From: Gammaproteobacteria bacterium
Lineage (GTDB): Bacteria; Pseudomonadota; Gammaproteobacteria; Burkholderiales; Rhodocyclaceae
NCBI GenBank assembly: GCA_029289235.1
Contig: JARFTZ010000039.1
Location: 57,784 to 121,783 of the forward strand
DNA length: 64,000 nt
Direction: 5' to 3'
Part shown: piece after piece, positions 58,552 through 64,000 of the stretch
How the letters are laid out: the number at the start of each line of letters is the position of its first letter
Position numbering within the stretch: the first letter of the stretch is position 1
Position numbers and translations under genes: made by a program
The notes under the pieces: model-generated
The model's database searches: none
Seen by the model: only the letters and a program-made list of their open reading frames with translations
Told to the model about the DNA's origin: nothing

Positions 58552-59709
58552 ATGTCGAAGGAGTTCATCAAGATTCCTGCCGTCTATATGCGGGGTGGAA
58601 CGAGCAAGGGGGTCTATCTCATGGCCAGCGATCTGCCGGAAGATCCGGAGATTCGCGACCGGGTCATCCTGAACATCTACGGAAGTCCCGATGTTCGGCA
58701 GATCAACGGCATGGGCGGAGCCGATCCTTTGACAAGCAAGGTCGCGCTGCTCGCGCCGTCGAAGCGGCCGGGGGTCGACGTGGACTATACATTCGGCTAC
58801 GTCGGGATCAAAGAAGCGGTCGTCGACTATGAGGGCAACTGCGGCAACATCTCGTCGGGCGTCGGTGTGTATGCCATCCGGCAAGGGCTCGTCGAGGCCG
58901 TGGAACCGGTAACCAAGGTGGTGATCTTCAATACCAATACCAACAAGATCATCGAGGCGTTGATACCTGTGAAGGATGGCGAAGTCGTTTTCGAAGGCGA
59001 CTACGCGATAGCAGGGGTCCCCGGTCATGGGGCCAAGATCGTGATGAATTTCCCGAACTCCGCCGGTTCGAAGACAGGGCGCCTGCTTCCCACGGGGAAT
59101 GTGCAGGACACCATGGTCTTGAACGATGGTCGATCGATTCGCGTGAGCCTCGTTGATGCGGCGAACCCGTCTGTATTTGTCAAAGCCGCGGATATCGGCC
59201 TGACCGGAAAGGAACTTCCCGCAGACTGTGACAAGAATCCGGGGATTCTCGAAGTCATGGAGGAAATCCGCTTGCGTGCCGGCGTAATGATGGGTCTTGC
59301 CTCCTGCCTGGAAAAAGTCGGCCCCGCGGTTCCAAAAGTTGCATTCGTGGCGTCCCCGGCGGATTACCCGCTCAGCGATGGAGGCCTTGTTGCGGCGGGA
59401 GAGGTGGATCTCCTTGCCCGCACCAAAGCGATGGCGGAAATGCACAAGACCTACGCGGTCACTGGCGGAATATGCATTTCCACGGCGGCGATGATCGAAG
59501 GCACGGTGGTCAGCGAAGTCTGCGCGGCCGAGGCAAAACGTGAGGGAGAGGTTCGCATCGGGCACCCCTCGGGCGTTCTGGAAGTGTTTGTCAGTGTCAA
59601 GAACTCGGCCGAACAAGGATGGACTCTGTTGCAAGCCGGTGTATGCCGCACCGCGCGGCCGATCATGGACGGAGAAGTATATGTCTCGCGCACGGCTTTC
59701 CCTCAATGA
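58552..59709 (+). CDS. PrpF-family isomerase (aconitate/oxalomesaconate type)
   Basis: This 385-residue protein is of the PrpF family, which moves double bonds in tricarboxylates (methylaconitate isomerase, 4-oxalomesaconate tautomerase). It shows the start IPAVYMRGGTSKGVY (8-22), GMGGADPLTSKVA (near 53-65) and NCGNISSGVG (near 95-104). ATG 58552 follows GGAGAAGGAA. A tripartite tricarboxylate transporter follows at 59782, so the pair probably imports and isomerises a tri- or dicarboxylate. The exact substrate is undetermined. Confidence 0.88.
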   Translation: MSKEFIKIPAVYMRGGTSKGVYLMASDLPEDPEIRDRVILNIYGSPDVRQINGMGGADPLTSKVALLAPSKRPGVDVDYTFGYVGIKEAVVDYEGNCGNISSGVGVYAIRQGLVEAVEPVTKVVIFNTNTNKIIEALIPVKDGEVVFEGDYAIAGVPGHGAKIVMNFPNSAGSKTGRLLPTGNVQDTMVLNDGRSIRVSLVDAANPSVFVKAADIGLTGKELPADCDKNPGILEVMEEIRLRAGVMMGLASCLEKVGPAVPKVAFVASPADYPLSDGGLVAAGEVDLLARTKAMAEMHKTYAVTGGICISTAAMIEGTVVSEVCAAEAKREGEVRIGHPSGVLEVFVSVKNSAEQGWTLLQAGVCRTARPIMDGEVYVSRTAFPQ

Positions 59710-59781
59710 GATAACCCGTCGGAGAAAACGGGAAAGTAACGGACTATTTGTTTAATGTTTATCAGTAAGGAGGAGCAAACA

Positions 59782-60762
59782 ATGAAAGCACGAATCTTCG
59801 CAGCGGCCCTGGCCGCAACAGTCCTGAGCACGCTGAGTGGCGGTGCCGTAGCGCAGAACTACCCGAAGCGCCCGGTCGAGATGGTCATCCCGTTCGGTGT
59901 GGGCGGCGCGAGCGACATCTTCGCCCGCCAATACGCCCAGATTGTCGAAAAATACCTCGGCAAGCCGCTGGTCGCCGTCAACAAGGGCGGTGCCGGCACG
60001 ATCGAAGGACTGCTGCACGCCTTCGGCGCACCGGCTGACGGATATACGGTTCTCGAAATCACGCCGTCGCTTCTGATCGTCGAGGCGCAGAACAAGAGTT
60101 CGGTCAAGTTCCGCAAGGAGTTCGAACCGATCATGAAGGTGCAATCCGACGTGGTGCTCTTCGGGGTCTCCGCGAAGAGCAACTACAAGACGCTCGACGA
60201 TCTTCTGGCCTTCGCCAAGGCCAACCCGAAAAAGCTGAAAATCGGCGGCTTGTCGCCTGGCGGACTGGACGATTACATCGCCAACGGTTTTGCTCGGGCC
60301 GCCGGTATCCAGTGGACCTATGTTCCCTACAAGTCCGGCTCCGAACTCAAGGCAGCCGTTCTCGGCGGCGAACTGGACGTCTATCAAGACAAGCTGATCT
60401 CGTTCATGAGCCTGATGTCCGGCGGCGACGTGCGGCCGCTGGTGGTCCTCAATGACAAGCGCCTCGACGTTCCGGCACTGAAGGACGTTCCAAGCTCGGT
60501 CGAGAAGAAGATCGATTTCACGCAAGGCTCGTGGCGCGGGTTCGTGGTCAAGAAGGGAACACCGGAACCGGTCAAGAAGATACTCATCGAGGCATTCCAG
60601 AAGGCCTACGACGACCCGGCCTATAAGGAGATGGAGAAGAAGGAAATGACCAACCTTGTTCCCGGCTACATGAAGGCGGACGATTTCCGCAAGTCGTGGG
60701 ACGCCGAGTTTGAAGGCTACTCCACGGTCTTCAAGGAGCTCGGACTGGTCAAACAGAAATAG
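59782..60762 (+). CDS. tctC: Tripartite tricarboxylate transporter binding protein (TctC/Bug family)
   Basis: This 326-residue periplasmic binding protein has a signal peptide (MKARIFAAALAATVLSTLSG, cleavage after AVA near residue 24) and the Bug-family sequences YPKRPVEMVIPFGVGGASD and NKGGAGTIEGL. Bug proteins bind carboxylates through a water-mediated loop. ATG 59782 follows AAGGAGGAGCAAACA. It is second in the operon behind the PrpF-type gene. Confidence 0.93.
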   Translation: MKARIFAAALAATVLSTLSGGAVAQNYPKRPVEMVIPFGVGGASDIFARQYAQIVEKYLGKPLVAVNKGGAGTIEGLLHAFGAPADGYTVLEITPSLLIVEAQNKSSVKFRKEFEPIMKVQSDVVLFGVSAKSNYKTLDDLLAFAKANPKKLKIGGLSPGGLDDYIANGFARAAGIQWTYVPYKSGSELKAAVLGGELDVYQDKLISFMSLMSGGDVRPLVVLNDKRLDVPALKDVPSSVEKKIDFTQGSWRGFVVKKGTPEPVKKILIEAFQKAYDDPAYKEMEKKEMTNLVPGYMKADDFRKSWDAEFEGYSTVFKELGLVKQK

Positions 60763-60856
60763 AGTCAGGATTCTGACAATCCGGAACGACACAGGGGGCG
60801 GGGTTTCCGGTTTTCCTGGTCGTGCCAATCTGACAGTTCAAGAGGGGCGGTATTTC

Positions 60857-61342
60857 ATGGCAATCGAAATCATATTCAACATATTGATCGGACTGGGCAT
60901 CCTGTTCTACTTGGTGCAAGCGGTGCAACTCCCGACAACGGATAATCCGGCTGACGTGCTGGGGGCCGGTGGTTTTCCGATCGTCATCGGCATCATTGCG
61001 CTGGTCGGGCTGGCGATGATCACCATCCGCGTCGTCAAGGAAAAGCACAAGGTGGCTATCCCGATGCTGAACCTGCGCTCCATCGACGGGCGCATGGTGT
61101 TCATCAACGTGCTGTTGCTTGCCGGCTATGTCGGCCTTCTCGACGTCATCGGGTTCGTGCTGGCCACGTTTGCCTACCTTGTGGCGGCTCCCCTTTCCAT
61201 GGGGTACCGCAAGCCGGTAGTAATCACCATTTTTGCGAGCGTCACCACCGCTGTCATGGTCATCGTTTTCGGGATCGTGTTCTATGTTCCGTTGCCGCGT
61301 GGCGTCGAGCTTTTCCGCGATCTGAGCTACCTGATCTACTGA
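60857..61342 (+). CDS. tctB: Tripartite tricarboxylate transporter small permease (TctB family)
   Basis: This 161-residue four-helix membrane protein is the small subunit of the transporter. Hydrophobic segments lie at about 4-22, 38-58, 76-105 and 118-143. ATG 60857 follows AGAGGGGCGG. It lies 94 bp after tctC and 17 bp before tctA. Family similarity is low, as usual for TctB; the call rests on size, topology and position. Confidence 0.9.
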   Translation: MAIEIIFNILIGLGILFYLVQAVQLPTTDNPADVLGAGGFPIVIGIIALVGLAMITIRVVKEKHKVAIPMLNLRSIDGRMVFINVLLLAGYVGLLDVIGFVLATFAYLVAAPLSMGYRKPVVITIFASVTTAVMVIVFGIVFYVPLPRGVELFRDLSYLIY

Positions 61343-61359
61343 GCGAAGGAAATCGGTAA

Positions 61360-62841
61360 ATGGATATCATCATTCAATCCCTGGCCGCCGTTTACAACCC
61401 GATGACCTTGCTGCTGGTCAGCATCGGGGTGCTTTTCGGCATGGTATGTGGCGCCCTTCCCGGCCTGAGCACGTCGATGGCCATCATTCTGCTTCTGCCC
61501 TTCACCTATTCGATGGATCCGATTTCGGCCATCGTCCTCATGGTGTCCTGCTATGTCGGCGGCTCCTGCGGCGGTTCGATCTCGTCGATCCTGCTCAAGA
61601 CCCCGGGCACTCCGGAGGCGGTTGCCACCACGTTCGACGGTTACCCGATGGCGCAGCAGGGCCGGGCTGGCGAGGCGCTGGGACTGGCGGTTACCGCATC
61701 GTCTTTCGGCACCATTTTCTCGGCCATCGTCATGCTCGTCGCCTCGCCCGTGCTGGCGCAGGCCGCACTGTCCTTTCAGAGCGCCGAATACTTCGGTCTG
61801 GGCCTGATCGGTCTGAGCTGCATCACCAGCATCGGCTCCAAGAACCAGGTCAAGGCGGTCGTCTCCGTAATGATCGGCCTGATGATCGGAACCATCGGGA
61901 TCGACAGCATCAACGGCGTCGAACGCTTTGCTTTCGAGCAGCCGTCGCTGCTTAACGGCATCAACTACATCTCGGTCATGATCGGGGCATTCGCGGTGGC
62001 GGAAGTCTACAAGAACATCGAGGAATACCGGCACGTCGACACGTCGCTGCGCACCGAGCAGAAGGTCAAGATCAAGCTCATGAAGTTCTCCGAGATGGCC
62101 AGAATGTGGAGCAGCTTCATCCGGGGGTCGGTCATCGGGACGATCATCGGCATCATCCCCGCCGCGGGCGGCTCGATTGCCAGCCTGATCGCCTACGGTT
62201 CGGAAGCCCAGAACGAGAATGCCAAACCAAAATTCGGCGAGGGCAATCCGCGTGGAATCATTGCGCCGGAATGTTCTCACAACGCGGCGGTCGGTGGCTC
62301 GATGGTTCCCACACTGACGCTCGGCATCCCCGGCAGTCCGGTTGCCGCGGTCATCATGGCCGCCTTCCTGATCATCGGCCTGACGCCCGGGCCGATGCTC
62401 CTCCGCGAGCAGCCGATCATGCTCAACGCCATCTTCCTGGCACTGATCACCGCCGCACTGCTGCTGTTCGTCGGCGGGCGTTTCGTCACCAGCCAGTTCG
62501 GACACATCCTGAAGCTGCCCTACCCGCTGCTCGGCACGCTGATCATCACGCTCGGCGTGGTTGGCGCCTACTCGCTCAAGAACAGCTTCTACGACGTCCT
62601 GATCATGTTCGTGTTCGGCCTCGTCGGCTATTTCTTCGACAAATTCAAGTACTCCAACGCTGCCGTCATCCTTGGCCTGATCCTTGGCGAAATCATCGAG
62701 AACTCGCTGCGCAAGCAGATCATCATCGGTGACGGCAGCGGCATGGGGTTCGTGACCCGGCCGGTTTCCGTGCTGGTTCTCACGGTGGCTGTCCTGACGT
62801 TCCTGTGGCCGATGATGAGCAAAAAGTTCAGAAATCGGTAA
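61360..62841 (+). CDS. tctA: Tripartite tricarboxylate transporter large permease (TctA family)
   Basis: This 493-residue membrane protein with about 12 helices shows the TctA signatures GALPGLSTSMAIILLLPFTYSM (near 30-51), GGSCGGSISSILLKTPGTPEA (near 66-86) and GIIPAAGGSIASLIAYG. It is the channel of the carboxylate transporter with TctB and TctC. It ends the operon; a terminator follows 22 bp later. Confidence 0.96.
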   Translation: MDIIIQSLAAVYNPMTLLLVSIGVLFGMVCGALPGLSTSMAIILLLPFTYSMDPISAIVLMVSCYVGGSCGGSISSILLKTPGTPEAVATTFDGYPMAQQGRAGEALGLAVTASSFGTIFSAIVMLVASPVLAQAALSFQSAEYFGLGLIGLSCITSIGSKNQVKAVVSVMIGLMIGTIGIDSINGVERFAFEQPSLLNGINYISVMIGAFAVAEVYKNIEEYRHVDTSLRTEQKVKIKLMKFSEMARMWSSFIRGSVIGTIIGIIPAAGGSIASLIAYGSEAQNENAKPKFGEGNPRGIIAPECSHNAAVGGSMVPTLTLGIPGSPVAAVIMAAFLIIGLTPGPMLLREQPIMLNAIFLALITAALLLFVGGRFVTSQFGHILKLPYPLLGTLIITLGVVGAYSLKNSFYDVLIMFVFGLVGYFFDKFKYSNAAVILGLILGEIIENSLRKQIIIGDGSGMGFVTRPVSVLVLTVAVLTFLWPMMSKKFRNR

Positions 62842-63177
62842 GTCATAAAAGCAACTCTGCGTACGCTCTGAGCAACCGGTATAACCAGTGACCACATGCT
62901 CAGAGCGTTTTTTTTGATGCACAAAGGCGTTTTGTCCGGTTTTTCGCCGGTGACTCTCGAGCCGACATGAGCGCTCCTCCGCTGCGCGCTCGAGGTCCCG
63001 GTGGTTTTTTTCGGCTGGCTGCCCTGAATCACGGTCACGTTCGCTTTCCTCTTTTGCAGTCGGGCTGGGTCGCAGTTTTCTGAAGATTGCCGTCGCGACC
63101 TGTTTTCGCTGAAACTGTCAAGAAAACTCTGTACGGCATTCGGTAATGCCCGGAGAAAAAAACAGGGAGCGAATTAC
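62842..63177. other. Intergenic region, 336 bp
   Basis: Apart from the tctA terminator at 62863-62915, nothing was recognised. A second inverted stretch (GAGCGCTCCTCCGCTGCGCGCTC region, about 62968-62992) is short and without a T tract. The last ~60 bp should contain the promoter of the following gene. Confidence 0.4.
62863..62915 (+). terminator. Rho-independent terminator after tctA
   Basis: A 12-bp perfect stem (ACGCTCTGAGCA with TGCTCAGAGCGT), a 22-base loop and a run of eight Ts. It closes the PrpF-tct operon. Confidence 0.88.
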
Positions 63178-63813
63178 ATGTTTGAAACGTTGATCAGGAC
63201 GATTACTCATCTGGTGCGCAACGTCGAGCGTTTCGATCCCGCGTCGCTGAATGACCCCGTTGCGCTGAAAACGGCCTGGCGTCCGGCAAAGCGGGGCGGG
63301 ACGAACTTCCGGACGCATCGGCTCGTTCCGGACGGAATGCAACGGATCGTGTTTCGGCCCACACCGGCGTCCTGGCTGTTTGCGGCCGCATTCGTCGGTT
63401 CCGGGCCGCTGATGGCGGCGCTGTTCTACCTCAAGTATCCCTTTCCTCTCGGGAATATTCCGCCGACCATGTTGCTCGTCATTGCCGGGTGCGGGGTGTT
63501 TTCGCTCATCGGGGTGTATTTCGCCGCGCGCAACCTCGGGACGATAACATTTGACGGAGTTCGCCGCGTTTACGCGGGCAGGGGGGTACAGGCCGGCTTT
63601 GACCACATCCATGCCCTCCAGATTGTCTCCGAATACTGTGGCGGCGGGAGCGGCAGTGTCAGAACACGCTCGTTCGTCAGCTACGAATTGAATCTGGTAC
63701 TCAAGAATGGCGAGCGAATCAATCTCTGCGATCATGGCAACATCGTGCGTCTACGCGAGGATGCCGCCAGACTGGCCGAGTTTCTCGGCCGCCCGCTCTG
63801 GGATGCAGCCTGA
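63178..63813 (+). CDS. Two-helix membrane protein with PH-like C-terminal domain, unknown function
   Basis: This 211-residue protein has two membrane helices near 64-84 and 95-117. The C-terminal part (about 120-205; GTITFDGVRRVYAGRG, SYELNLVLKNGERINLCDHG) looks like a bacterial PH-like or YcxB-type domain often seen in small membrane proteins. I do not recognise a named family. It is monocistronic and lies between the tct terminator and a TRAP permease on the opposite strand. Confidence 0.7.
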   Translation: MFETLIRTITHLVRNVERFDPASLNDPVALKTAWRPAKRGGTNFRTHRLVPDGMQRIVFRPTPASWLFAAAFVGSGPLMAALFYLKYPFPLGNIPPTMLLVIAGCGVFSLIGVYFAARNLGTITFDGVRRVYAGRGVQAGFDHIHALQIVSEYCGGGSGSVRTRSFVSYELNLVLKNGERINLCDHGNIVRLREDAARLAEFLGRPLWDAA

Positions 63814-63852
63814 CTCCTGCGGGCCGTTATGCGCCCGCAGCCTTGGGGGCAG

Positions 63853-64000
63853 TCAGCTTAACCACCGCCCCGGCACGATGACCAGCGCCGGGAAGAGGAT
63901 GAGCAGGGTCAGGATGACGAGGTGCGAGAGCAGGAAGGGGGCGACGCCCTTGACGACCTGGGTCATGTTGCTCTTGGTGGCGCCGGCGACGACGTTGAGC
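63853..64000 (-). CDS. TRAP transporter large permease (3' end only, cut by window edge)
   Basis: Only the last 49 codons are inside the window. They read LNVVAGATKSNMTQVVKG then a hydrophobic helix and end VPGRWLS, closely resembling the C-terminus of the DctM protein at 48638-49915 (LNVVAGVSKAGLGNVIKG to PMRWLS). This is the last gene of a second TRAP transporter that continues to the right. Confidence 0.85.
   Translation of the reverse strand, partial: LNVVAGATKSNMTQVVKGVAPFLLSHLVILTLLILFPALVIVPGRWLS

Overview
The window looks like a chromosomal segment of a high-GC, diazotrophic betaproteobacterium. The NifL-NifA pair, the rnfABCDGEH order, the DraT/DraG switch and a propionate-type sodium-pumping decarboxylase together suggest Rhodocyclaceae, possibly near Propionivibrio, Dechloromonas or Azonexus. 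The taxonomic placement is inference from gene content only. No rRNA, tRNA, CRISPR array, phage gene or transposase was seen.

Layout. 1-4298 (minus): Na+-translocating NADH:quinone reductase nqrA-E, with nqrE cut by the left edge. 4537-10053 (minus): a complete rnfABCDGE plus rnfH operon, divergent from nifL. 10326-14139: nifL and nifA, separated by a ~0.5 kb imperfect inverted repeat that I could not assign to any gene. 14466-17456: nifB, two ferredoxins and draG. 17584-23208 (minus): a signalling block (chemoreceptor, EAL phosphodiesterase, diguanylate cyclase). 23477-25350 (minus): a SIR2-like protein and draT. 25463-32189: nifHDKT, a ferredoxin, nifY and two unassigned genes. 32207-33240 (minus): a GNAT acetyltransferase and nifQ. 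33468-40398: nifE, nifN, nifX, an RseC-like gene, a DUF269-type gene, a nif-specific ferredoxin, nifU and nifS. 40434-43048 (minus): a 2-hydroxyacid dehydrogenase and an FGGY sugar kinase. 43441-47092: a four-gene biotin-dependent Na+-pumping methylmalonyl-CoA decarboxylase. 47167-48666: a glyoxalase and an RlmN-like methylase. 48638-56219 (minus): a TRAP transporter operon with a split transketolase, two dehydrogenases and a racemase-like protein. 56426-58341: two convergent LysR regulators. 58552-62841: a PrpF-family isomerase with a tripartite tricarboxylate transporter. 63178 to the end: a small membrane protein and the 3' end of a second TRAP permease.

How it works together. NifA plus sigma-54 probably drives all nif promoters: near-consensus -24/-12 elements with TGT-N10-ACA activator sites lie upstream of nifL, nifB, nifH and nifE, and a weaker -24/-12 candidate faces nifQ. 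Rnf, and perhaps the embedded RseC-like protein, would supply low-potential electrons through several ferredoxins to NifH. DraT and DraG would switch NifH off and on at Arg101. Nqr, possibly Rnf, and the decarboxylase would all feed a sodium gradient, which TRAP and probably other uptake systems can use. A palindromic repeat family (eight copies) is scattered between genes, several inside nif and rnf operons.
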